Shown piece by piece: positions 27,269 to 37,800 of a DNA stretch of 64,000 nt. Within the stretch, counting starts at the first letter, position 1. The number at the start of each line of letters is the position of its first letter. Source of the stretch: Membranipora membranacea (taxonomy: Eukaryota; Bryozoa; Gymnolaemata; Cheilostomatida; Membraniporidae). Location of the stretch: positions 22,008,001-22,072,000 of the forward strand of contig OU612075.1 in NCBI GenBank assembly GCA_914767715.1, read 5' to 3'. A model generated the notes under the pieces. That model did not search any database. It was not told the DNA's origin and saw only the letters and a list, made by a program, of their open reading frames with translations. A program made the position numbers and the translations under genes.

Positions 27269-28982
27269 TAGTAGATAAATATAGTACCTTAAAATTCCGC
27301 TACTCAATGTTACAATTTACGATGCCTGATGTGATACCCCCAAAAAATCTCCTACACTTGTCTTGAAATTAATTTCTGACATTCAGAATGTCATTTGGTA
27401 ATAAAAAAATAAACAATGATAGTTTACCAAACCCTATCAGCTTGCAATACTTCGATTTTAAACATAGAAATAGATTTTTCAAGTCTTCACACATTTGAAT
27501 AAAGCGTAGTATTATATTACGCAAGATGCAGGGACTCCCATATATTTATATTATTACATTGATGATAACTGTCAAGGATTATGTCTTATTTGGTAGCGGA
27601 CAATACATCACAGATATCTAGATATATTAACAAGGTTTGATTTACGCAGATTCCATTTAAGAGAAAAGAGGCACATAACATTGTGCTTTCCTACCCAGCG
27701 GTTCTTTGTTGTTGCTGAACAGGCAAATTGCGCAGGTTGGAGAGTATGAGATATGAAAGCTAATGAGTCTGAATGATACAAATAATCCACAAAACTTCAG
27801 TTTTATGGTTATGATAAACGCATGTGAATATAAAATTAAAAAAAACCTATATCCAGTGCCTCATAGCACTTTTTTCAAAAAAGGTTATTTTGGAAAATAG
27901 AAGAAATTGCTGTATCAAAGTCCTGTCTTCAACCACATATGTGTAGTAAATCCAGTTGCGCATGTGCTTGTAACATTTTTTACACATTTTTTGCCTAATA
28001 TGTGCCATAAAAGTTTAAAAAAAAAAATTAAACAAAATTACACTTTATCCATTCATGTTCAAGTTGAATCTGAGAACATCAACGGGATGGCGTGGCTGCG
28101 CGAGTTCAAGTCTTGGTGAGGTCAGGTCTGATATTTTCATAACTTCTCTTTTAGTACTTGATGGATTACTTTTACCCACTACCTCATTAATTTCACGGTT
28201 GTGACAAAAAAAAACAAGCAAAGAGGCGAGAGGCCCAGTTCGAATCCCGGTGAAGACGGATTTTGGCATCTATATCATGATTTGTTACATACATACATTA
28301 CATACAATTATATTTTATATACAATTATATAATACATACATACATACATAATACATACATACATACTATATACAATTATATAATATATACAATTATATAT
28401 TATATACAATAATATATTACATACAATCATACATAACCTTCAATTATATATTATATACAATGATATAACATATTATATAATATAATATAAGCTATTATAT
28501 AATATAATATATACAATTATATAATACATTACATATAATTGTATAACATACGATTATTCACAATTATGTATTCTATACAATTATATAATATATAAAATCA
28601 TAAAATATACAATTATATAATATATTATTAAAAAAAGCAAGGAGGGAGCATGGGGAGGAGCCCTTATTTTTATATAATATATATAAACATACCATAATTA
28701 TAACATGTTTATAACGTTATATTCTATGGCTGTATTCACTGAAATTAAACTTGGGGGAGTTCTGCCACATAATAGGACAACGAGACTCCGGCTTTCTAAC
28801 TCATAGGTGGCATGGAAAGGACAGCCAAGTTATTTTGCACTTATAATGACATCGCCAATTGGCCATCCATCATAAACTCAATCGTCAACCTGAGTGTTTA
28901 TCATCCACACCCTTGAAGTTTTGTGGCATTTATGATCGGGCATTTCTAGTCATTATAGCGCTTAATTTATTTGTATACTCAC
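27269..28982. other. TSR-locus intron with AT minisatellite and tRNA-like fragments
   Basis: This stretch separates the half TSR exon from the next upstream TSR exon, and the missing first half of the module is not found in it. It contains two B-box-like motifs on the plus strand, GAGTTCAAGTC near 28100 and AGTTCGAATCC near 28236, which may be SINE remnants. The AT-rich repeat tract follows. Confidence 0.5.
28280..28625. repeat. AT-rich minisatellite and (TACA)n tract
   Basis: The region repeats TACATACATACA and then many variants of ACAATTATATAATATAT over about 340 bp. The period is irregular. No coding potential. Confidence 0.85.
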
Positions 28983-29210
28983 TGGACCAAGATTACAAGT
29001 GGTAGTCGCAGTCTATACAGCTGCACCACAGCCTTGTGGTGCAGGAGCGGTACATTCCCTTGTTCTTCTACCTGTTCCATCGCCACAAGTCACCGAGCAT
29101 GTTGATGTTGTGTGAGCCCATAATGACCAACGACCGTTAACTGGACACTAAAATTGATACTCAGGATAAAACTTTCATTGTTACCTGATGCCATTTATCT
29201 CCTAACTACA

Positions 29211-30873
29211 TGTTTGATGTTTGATGTTTGTTTATTTAGACATTTCCGGTATCACTCCTAAAAAGGTTGACAAAATTGAAATGTTTACATAAAAATTGAT
29301 GGAAAAATATTGCACTAGTTGAAAAATCTCATATAAAATTCAAAAAAGCTGTTCTGCCGTTTTACAGTGCGGCATTTGCTGGGTCGGTATGTGTCGATTA
29401 CTGCTTTACGGGCGGATTTTCTTTGAGTGTTAGGTCTGATTCTATTGTTCAGCGGATGGGTATTATTGGTTGAAATTTTTAAAAAGTGTTCGCTGCATAG
29501 AGCCATTAAGAAGTCGGATATAAAGGGTAAGGCTAGCTTGGTCAGTCTATCGTCATAGTGCTCTATGTGTGGCATCATCATGCGTGTAGCGTATCTCTGC
29601 ACTTTCTCTAGTTTCTCTTTATCGGCTTCGGAGATAAACTGAAACCATACTGGGCAGGCGTAGGAAAGAACGGGTTTGACATTGGCAGCATAGAATGTTA
29701 TCAGTCCTGCGGTGTTCATACCCATGGTCTTAAGCTGCTTCATCAGATACAGTCTGCTATTGCATTTGCTCACGACAGAGTCTATGTGGTCACTAAAAGA
29801 CAGTTGAGAGTCTACAGTGACTCCTAATAGTTTAGCAGATTTAGATGGGGAGATAAAAGTATCATCACTGGGGTTTACATCGAGGTTCATACCAGGTCGG
29901 TCAGAAAAAGCAATATTCAATACAACAGTCTTACTTGAGTTGAGAAGCATACTGTTTTCTAAAGACCAACTATTAGCATTTGATATAGCATCAGAGACAT
30001 TGTCATCGGTGAGGTTTACAATAGGCTTATAAAATGTGGTGTCATCTGCACACTTCACACAATTAAAACCTTCAGCTTTCAAGTCATTAACGTATATCAG
30101 CCAGAGAATAGGCCCAAGCTTAGTGCCTTGTGGTGCACCAACATCAATGGGCTTGTATGTTGAAAATTGTCCAGAAAACTTGACACACTGCTGTCTTGAA
30201 TTTAGAAAACTTCCTACCAAGTTGATAACATTGGAATTAAATCCTAGCAAGTTCATTTTAGACAATAGGATCGGGTGTTGCATTCTGTCGAACGCCTTTG
30301 AAAAATCTAAAACTGCGTTCTGGACAAATTTAATGTTTGAGTTCTGATCAAGAGCTGATGTCCAGTCATCGAGTAGCTGCAGTAGTGCGTCAGTGGTACT
30401 CAGTTTCTGTTGGTAGGCATATTGATTCACATCTATTGTATCAGCGAGATGTGTCGTCATCTTACTTAGGATCACCTGCTCTAGGAGTTTGCCGAGATGA
30501 AATAATAGGCTGATGGGTCGGAAGTCTTTGTAGATGGTGGGAGTTTTGGTCTTCGGTACTGGAACTACTTGCGCGCGTTTCCACATATCAGGGAATGTGC
30601 CAGTGTCGAGTGAGTGGTTGATAATATCATGTAGAGGAATTGATACATCCTCAATGGCTTCCTTGGACACCCATGTTGGGAAGTCTTCGGTTGATGTAGC
30701 CTTTGAGGTGTTCAGCGTTCTCATCAGCAATTTAACTTCACCTATACTAAGGTGTTGTAGTTTTGTTCTGTTTGTCGTTTGTTGGGCATGGAGATTGAAG
30801 GGAGAGGAGGTTCGATGTAAATTGTCTGGAGTAATGTTTATCATGTGTTCCCAATCCAAAATATTATCTCAAC
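29211..30873 (-). mobile_element. 5'-truncated non-LTR retrotransposon (LINE copy 2), different family
   Basis: An open frame of about 514 codons (29315-30859) encodes a reverse transcriptase unlike copy 1. Blocks are YKDFRPISLLFHLGKLLEQV, AVLDFSKAFDRMQH, GAPQGTKLGPILWLIYVNDL and the catalytic KCADDTTFY. The endonuclease part is missing and no in-frame ATG opens the protein, so it is 5' truncated. A short tail of (ACATCAA)n lies at 29211-29230. It is intronic in the TSR locus, same strand. Its 5' side abuts a hAT-type element at 30882. CADD in place of the usual Y/F-ADD is a variant of the catalytic box. Confidence 0.83.
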
Positions 30874-30881
30874 TTGTACAC

Positions 30882-31385
30882 CAGGGGTGCCCAACCTATG
30901 GCTCATGAGCCATCTCGGCTCATTTTGGCTTTTTGGGTGGCTCATTTTAATATTTGCAAATTTCACGCGCTTTTTGGCGCGAATTTCATGCATTTAATTC
31001 ATGCATGTACAATGTACATTAAATGTATGTATAGTGTATACAAGTTCATTGTACTGGGTGCCTGCATTGTATATATGTGTGTAGAGTTGTCTTCTTGCAG
31101 ACTTGCCAACCTAAATTTTCCAAAATGCTTATAAAAATTTGCAAAATGCTTAAAATGCTTACAAAACTCCAGGGCGCCTCATATGACCAGAAATTGCCTC
31201 AAAATAATCTCACACAATGACTACGCTTTGGTATTTTTGCCAGCGCTTATACATGATGATGAATATGATATATATATATCACTGACTGTTTCCATGTTGT
31301 CTACACGTGACGCAACGTGGTCAGCTCATTTGGTTTGATTGATTTTTTAAATGGCTCATGTGAGAGAAAAGGTTGGGCACCCCTG
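30882..31385. mobile_element. Non-autonomous hAT-type element, 8-bp TSD
   Basis: The 504-bp element starts CAGGGGTGCCCAACC and ends with the exact complement GGTTGGGCACCCCTG. It is flanked by TTGTACAC on both sides (30874-30881 and 31386-31393). Perfect 15-bp inverted ends with an 8-bp duplication are the mark of hAT transposons. There is no transposase. It lies in an intron of the TSR locus. Confidence 0.92.
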
Positions 31386-33308
31386 TTGTACACCAATGAA
31401 CCTGTAAGAACGTGAACTCAAGATCAGCTTAGCAAAACAATAAGCTACAAAACGATATATCCATTGATACTTACTGGCAATGGTGTGACCGTGATGGTTG
31501 TATAGAGTGAGGCTGGGGCATCGATACATCCTGTGGTACGATCAGGTGAGCATGTCACAGGAGTTTCATCAGAACATGGTAACTCTGTACCACCAGGGCC
31601 ACCAAAATAGACCGTATCTAAGTATCTAAAGTCGTTGGCCCGCCAACTGCAATTAAATATAGATATTGTAGTTTTCATTACTATCTTTACCAATACAGAT
31701 GGCACTGATGCAAGTCCAGCTTTATTCAATACAATTCAATCAATATAATGTAATACAAAGTTTCACATAGACGTATAAAATATTCTCAGAAGAAAGTTTT
31801 CTGCATATTTATTTCCTCCAACAAAGTCAGAGTCAAAGTGTCAATGTTTGAAACACTTCACTATCTCTTAAGCCCAAGTTTATTTGTAACTTTGCGAGCG
31901 GAATCCATGTAATTTTGAAATTCACATAATGATCAAAACACTCACCTCCAGGTTCACAAATATCAAAATTTCCTGGAGCTGTGCAGCCAGATGTTTTCAT
32001 CCTAATACATGTGTCTCTCATTGTTGATGCTCCACACTCTCTTTATTCAATTTCAACGCAGTCGTCAATTTCAGAACACATATCAAGAACTGTAAATTAG
32101 GAATTAGCCTTGAATCATGAAGACAGCTTCTGGGATCCATATTTAAATATACGCATACAACAATGATTGAATGGTCTTTCTTTTTATGGATTTTCAGTAT
32201 TGAAATATCATTTTTAGCAACACAAATTAATTGCTCTCAATTCCTTCCACTGATAAGATTGTACCAATGAAGAGGGAGTTCATTGATTGTACCTAAAATT
32301 AGATAAAAACTCACTGATAGCGGAGGACCATATCACCAGGGAGGGTGGGATATCCCCTCCCACACTCCCTGATATCACAATGGTTAACAAGCTAAACAAC
32401 ATATTGTCATACCTTAAGAGTTCACTGAAACTGTCAGACAGATCACAGCTATTCCAAAAAATGCAAATAAGAGTACAATGATTAGGAGACATGTAATCCA
32501 TCCATACTTAAATGAAACCTCTTTGCCGAAGTTGACTGCATACAGAACCCCATCATGGACAAACCTAGGGATCTACTTGTTTCTTTTGGTCACTTTATGA
32601 CCTTCACAGTTCCCTTCAAAGTTGATATTTATAGTGTAATGTTTCTCTACAGGAGCCTGGTTTCTCGGCACCAGGCTGTTTATCTGAGCTGTTGTAGATA
32701 CATTGTCATCTAGATCATCTAGTCTCATCAGGTTGTCATATATATATGCCAGCTGTGGAGCGATGTAAACCATACCTTAAAAGTATCTCACTGCCCTGTC
32801 TGACCAATGAATGACCGATTCTGCTTCTGATTATTACCACCCAGCCTGTCCATCATCTGGTGAGAAAGATTGAGATGAATACTGTTTGGGCGTTTTTATG
32901 TTATACTTTCATAAAAAATTCCCTACGTTAGAACAATCAAGGGCACAACCGTTCTAATGCACATGAAAATTTATAGCTATATATTGGGGGACGCTCTCAT
33001 TATAAAAGGTTTTCACAATTGAATTAATAAAGTTTAACGCTGCTTTTGATTTTAGCAAATGATCCTCTCTGAGCTTTTATATCAGGCAGATGATGATTGT
33101 CGAATGGATCAGTCTCAGATTTGAGAAATCACATACCGATACAGCTGTTACCAATACTTGGCTGTTTCCCATTAATGGTTCTTTGTGACTTTTGAGGCTC
33201 TCTGTTACTTTGTAGTTGAAAAACATTAAATATATTAAAGGTTTTTTACTGTACATGAGCTAATGTAAAAATATGTATCTTATTTACAAATCTGTGTCAT
33301 CACCTACG

Positions 33309-33847
33309 CAGGGGCGTATATTCTAAAAAATTTCACTCACTGACTTTTTAGAGATAAGCATAATGATCGGGCGCAGCCCGATCCACATGCCGTAGGCGTG
33401 GCGGGGAGGGTGTGGGAGGGGCGCTTGAGCGCCCCTCCCACCACGGTAGCAAAATAGTGCAAGCAGAGAGGAATTTCAATAGCTCACTGAGCTGTTGGGT
33501 ACTTTCAGAAAACAACTCAATAGCAGTAGAAGATTACTTTATAAAATGCTCCAGTTGTAAAGCACCCATTTGAAAAAGAATCTGACCGTGTTGGTATTTG
33601 AACCCACATCATTCTATCTTAACAGTATATAGGCAGAGGCAGACGCTCTACACACTGAGCTATTCAGCCTGGCTTCTGAATCAAGTGCTTTGATATGTGA
33701 ATCATAGGTGAGGAATTACAGTAGTAAGCTACACCCAGTCCCCATGACTTGCACACAATAATCAAGGAGTTTGATTACCTCCCTGCAGTAATCACAGATT
33801 TTCATTCACGGATATCCGTGGTCCGTGATTGCTAATATACGCCACTG
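33309..33847. mobile_element. Composite non-autonomous hAT-type element with GC hairpins and tRNA-like segment
   Basis: The 539-bp element starts CAGGGGCGTATATT and ends AATATACGCCACTG, inverted ends with one mismatch. CACCTACG flanks it on both sides (33301-33308 and 33848-33855), an 8-bp target duplication. Inside are three consecutive GC-rich hairpins (33365-33439) in otherwise AT-rich DNA and a tRNA-like segment on the minus strand (33586-33669). No transposase is encoded. Confidence 0.88.
33586..33669 (-). repeat. tRNA-derived (SINE-like) segment inside hAT-type element
   Basis: Read on the minus strand it shows an A box (TAGCTCAGTGTGTAGAGC) and a B box (GGGTTCAAATACC) at tRNA-like spacing. 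The acceptor stem does not pair well, so it is not a functional tRNA gene. It looks like the head of a SINE or a captured tRNA. Confidence 0.65.
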
Positions 33848-34890
33848 CACCTACGGGCTGTGTATCAAACGTAAGACTACACTGTATAGATGACATGAAC
33901 TTGACAGGCCCGTTGTGACATGAAGCCACCTGTAGAAACTGGTTTTTAATTTTTTTTGTAGGTTGCAGTGTATTTTTTTAGCTGATAATTTCACATTGTT
34001 ATACTATTGAGTCCCAGCAGTATTGTTGAGCGGAACCTCAAAGTACAAGGTGGTGTTGAAGTTGCATTTTTTACCTGTTTGTTGGTTTGGTCTTGTTCTT
34101 CGGCATATCCTGTGTTCCCACACTGCTCTATCAATAATCTATATTGCAAATGTATTACAACACAACAAGGCAGGTGAGGGGCAGCCTTAACTTTTGTAAT
34201 GATACTGGGCTCAGTTTGTTACCATGTTAATGTTTAATATTTAACCCAGGGCTTAACTGATATTCAGACACTGGCCTTGGAACAATGACACTTTCCTCAA
34301 GAGTTTCCAATGCGCAAGTGTCGTGAATTGTAATTGATAAGTCAGCCGATATAAAAATTCTAAATTGCTCAAATTTAAATTAGCCCAATAGATTTTTTCT
34401 TAGAGTATACACCTTCAGTTAAGCCTAATCAAGGAGTTAACTCCTTGGCCTAGACAAACTCTCTTCATTTCTACTCTCGTAAACTAAAACAAATAGTATT
34501 GTTGTGGCATTAATCGGAATTTCATAGAGAAAATGTTTTCTTTTATCGAGTTAGTTTATGCAATGAACTCCCTCTTAATTGGTTTATGGTCTAGTCTGCC
34601 TAGAAATCTGATAATAAATATCCAAAAGAAAAAGTCAATCCACCGAGTAAAATGGTCAAACATGAAGAGTGAAGACTGAATTTACTAATTAGAAAGTTTG
34701 ACTTGTCCTCACCCGGCTTATGGCAGGACAACTCCTGATTGTATTACTATAAATTTTCTTACATTTTATTGCAGATGTAGACTACTTCCAATGTAGCAAC
34801 CAGATAAAAGGTCACGTGAGAGAATCATGTGATCCATTCATTTTGTTCAAAAGCCCATTGCAAAACTTTCTTCCTCATTTTGTCTTTTGA

Positions 34891-37800
34891 ATGCTGCGGA
34901 GAAAGATGAAACTTATAGTTGCTGTTGGTGTGTTGTTGCTTGTGAGTTTGGTAACATGTAGGAGTGTACCCAAAGGAGCAGACCCACCAAAATGGGACAA
35001 GTCTTACGTGGTCACAGGAACACTGAGGTATGTATACAGACTGAAAGTGAAACTGAGTGAGTGTGCTAAATGTTTAATCTCAAGATTTGACCCTTTCAAT
35101 TCATTTGACTTGTTGTTGTTTGCTTAAAAATATGTTTGGCTTTTTTAGTTACTCTTGTAGTTGTTAAAGCAAATTAAGAACTATTGGGAAGTCTTGGACA
35201 ATATTTTATCCTTCTTTGAATTGAACAAATATAAGCCTGCAGAACATTATTTAAATCATGATATATATATATAAGCCTGTCTTGACAAGCTTTGTTTGTT
35301 CGGGGATGGGCGGTTGGGTGGGGGGGGGGGGTTTGTTCCCCACCGCATCCACCTGGACAGGACAGGCTAGATATATATATGTACTGTGGGTTTTGATTCG
35401 GGGGCTTGCAACATAGGCATCTGGAGTTACAAGCATATCCAGTTGATACTGGACATGCTTGTAACTCCAGATGCCTATGGCTTGCAACTTATTTTGTGTA
35501 GATATATTTGCACACATCCTCTGCATTAACCTCAACATATGATGACTCGGATGCTTCCAAATTCTAAACTTATTGTATTCGATTCGATAATGCAAACTTG
35601 AATTGTTTCATCTTCTAAAAAGTATTCAGTATACTGTCATACATCACTATTAAATCACACTTAAATCAAATTGATACTTTCAGCTTACCGTATGCAGAAT
35701 TAGAGGAACCATTTATGGCATATTTTGATCCAAAGATGAACCGATCCAGAATGGACTTTTATGGTAATATCGTTCAAACATTTACAAGAGGAGATGTAGG
35801 CAAATATGGCTCCACGTATAAGTTGGCTTATATGACTACTGGCACTAACGCCACATCTTACAACGTCAGAGGATGCTTCAAGACTGATGGTCAGTGCGCT
35901 GCTGTTAAAAACAGCGAGTGAAATTATTTTCTTATAGATATACCCCACCTATTCCGTCCAATGCACAGTGGACCTCCTTGGACTATCTTTCTACACATGA
36001 CAAACTGAGAGTTATTAAAATCAATTCTAATGGCTAAAGCACATTGGTTATATAGTGGCATGATGTAAACAGAATATGATGACAATGCCATATATCTGAA
36101 GTACCTAATTTTATTCTATTTGTTGACTCAATACTGCTCCTAGAGGGTTTCTAAAATTGATGTGATTATTTGTTGACTGGAAAGGATTGCTGACGGCCAA
36201 ATATCCCTGATTTCCTCATACTTCTCTATCATTATACACCCTTCTATAACAGGTGATGTCAATACGACTGTGAGCCCACAGAGTGTACTCCCCGACCTTA
36301 CTAACTTTAAGCAGATGGGTGACGCCATGTTACTGGAGGGTAAAAATGTCACTATGTGGTACATGGTAGACACACACGGCTCTAAGACGAGTAAATACAC
36401 AATGTATCTATCAGCTGACGATATGAGCCCTGTCAGGTAAGATTAACTAAGTGATGTCACATCCATCTATATCTGTATGCAGGGTATTATTCGGTCTTGA
36501 AGGTCTTGTACTATTTGAATTTAACCATCTGCATATTATGTTGACTGTGGAAACTTAATTTTTTTTTATTGTAAATTTGAATTATGCAGGTTTAGGTGGC
36601 AGTTGTCAACACGAACAATTTATATGGAATATTTATTGTCACATGGTATGGATTATGTTATTATAGATAAGACTTTGCAGCCTCCCCCCATCCTCATAGC
36701 CAGAGTAATAATATCTAGGCCTGCATCATTAGGGTGTTAATATACTGAACTCATGAGTTAGTTGGTTAGTATATCTAGTGTTAATGTCCCCCAAGAGGTC
36801 ACATGACCATCATATGACCTGCACTAATAGCACCATGTGATGCTGCTTCTAATGATTGTTGTCACTGTCTTCTCTTTGTGAACAAACAACCAGCAAGCAA
36901 ATACCGGTGAAGGTCATACAGCAATAATGCACCCCTTGGAGATCATGCGGAACATTAACACTGTATAGATTAATTACCGGGTGATACAGGCCTATATACT
37001 AATACTGTCTATGTTAAAGATAAGAGTGAGGGGAGGACGCAATGTCTTATCTTTAATAACATAATCCATATCGTGTGACCAATAAGGTAGACACTATTCT
37101 AGATGTTACAATATAGGCTTCTCTACATGTCTACTCCCCAGTTCATGCAAGTTAATTCATGCTAATAGCCGACTGCTGCCGATTCTATCATAGATTCTCC
37201 AACTTCCTCTTTCAAATTCATCAATGATCTCATGCTCTATACACTTGTCATGTTGCTTATAGTGAGATAAATTGTTATCAAAGCGTATACCTTTGTCAAT
37301 TCACCTTGCTCATAGTCATGATTTTACTCATATTGTTGAATACAATCCTCAATAACAACTCATGAAAGAAAAAAATGATCGAATAAGCTACGGGCAACAA
37401 ATTGAGTTATTGTGCATAGACCAAAATAACATAGAAATGGATATACCTAGCAGTGTGATTTTTGTATAATTATGATTTTTTACATCAGTTAGCTAGGTTG
37501 GGTTCGCAGTTTTCTCACGTGGTGTTTCTAACACTTTTATGGGTTTCTTGGTTGCAGGTATGAGATGTATGGATATGACTCTCTACTCGGCTCGCACTTT
37601 GATAAGTATTATGTAGACTACTCAGACTTCTCCGAGCAGGTTATCCCAGAGAAGATGTTCTATGTACCAGATAACGATACATGTGGTGGATTCCCTGGAC
37701 CTGGTGACGCTGAATCTAGGATCCTCATGAACCCAATGAGGTAATACCATAGCTTTAATAGTATATTAAGTCTATGGGTAGTACTAAGACACCAATGCGC

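Larger units (their letters stand above)
21575..32089 (-). pseudogene. Thrombospondin type 1 repeat (TSR) array gene, apparently decayed
   Basis: Exons in 5'-3' order on the minus strand: 31946-32089 (Cys-rich, contains TAA), 31475-31646 (Cys-containing), 28983-29147 (TSR, contains TAG), 27173-27268 (half TSR), 26770-26964, 26178-26360, 24202-24369 (three intact TSRs), 23738-23905 (TSR, contains TGA), 23450-23613 (TSR, frameshifted) and 21575-21814 (basic tail RNNGDTRNTAGRGNNVGRGN, stop TAG). Each TSR exon begins at a TGT codon in phase 0 and encodes one module, for example SWSQGACSVTCGPGMATRTR with the expected W, CSxTCG and Cys pattern. TSR proteins are normally extracellular matrix or adhesion proteins. 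Three nonsense codons of different kinds, a frameshift and a half exon argue for a pseudogene. An upstream start was not found. Assembly error at several sites is the alternative. Confidence 0.65.
32090..34890. other. Intergenic region between TSR locus and protease gene
   Basis: Apart from the composite transposon at 33309-33847 no gene is supported. A 66-codon minus-strand frame at 32573-32773 has ordinary composition and a possible acceptor before it, and might be a terminal exon, but I cannot link it to anything. The promoter of the protease gene should be near 34700-34890. Confidence 0.5.

Noticed and set aside
23738-32089. Alternative genetic code or stop readthrough to explain the TSR stops
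   Set aside because: All three stop types are involved, and MRRF (TGA), frataxin (TGA), protease (TAA), INTS6 (TAA) and the secreted protein (TAG) use them as normal terminators.
32573-32773. 66-codon minus-strand frame beginning MVYIAPQLAYIYDNL
   Set aside because: Composition is protein-like and an acceptor may precede it, but nothing links it to the TSR locus or any family.
33586-33669. Functional tRNA gene
   Set aside because: A and B boxes are present but the acceptor stem does not pair and it lies inside a transposon.
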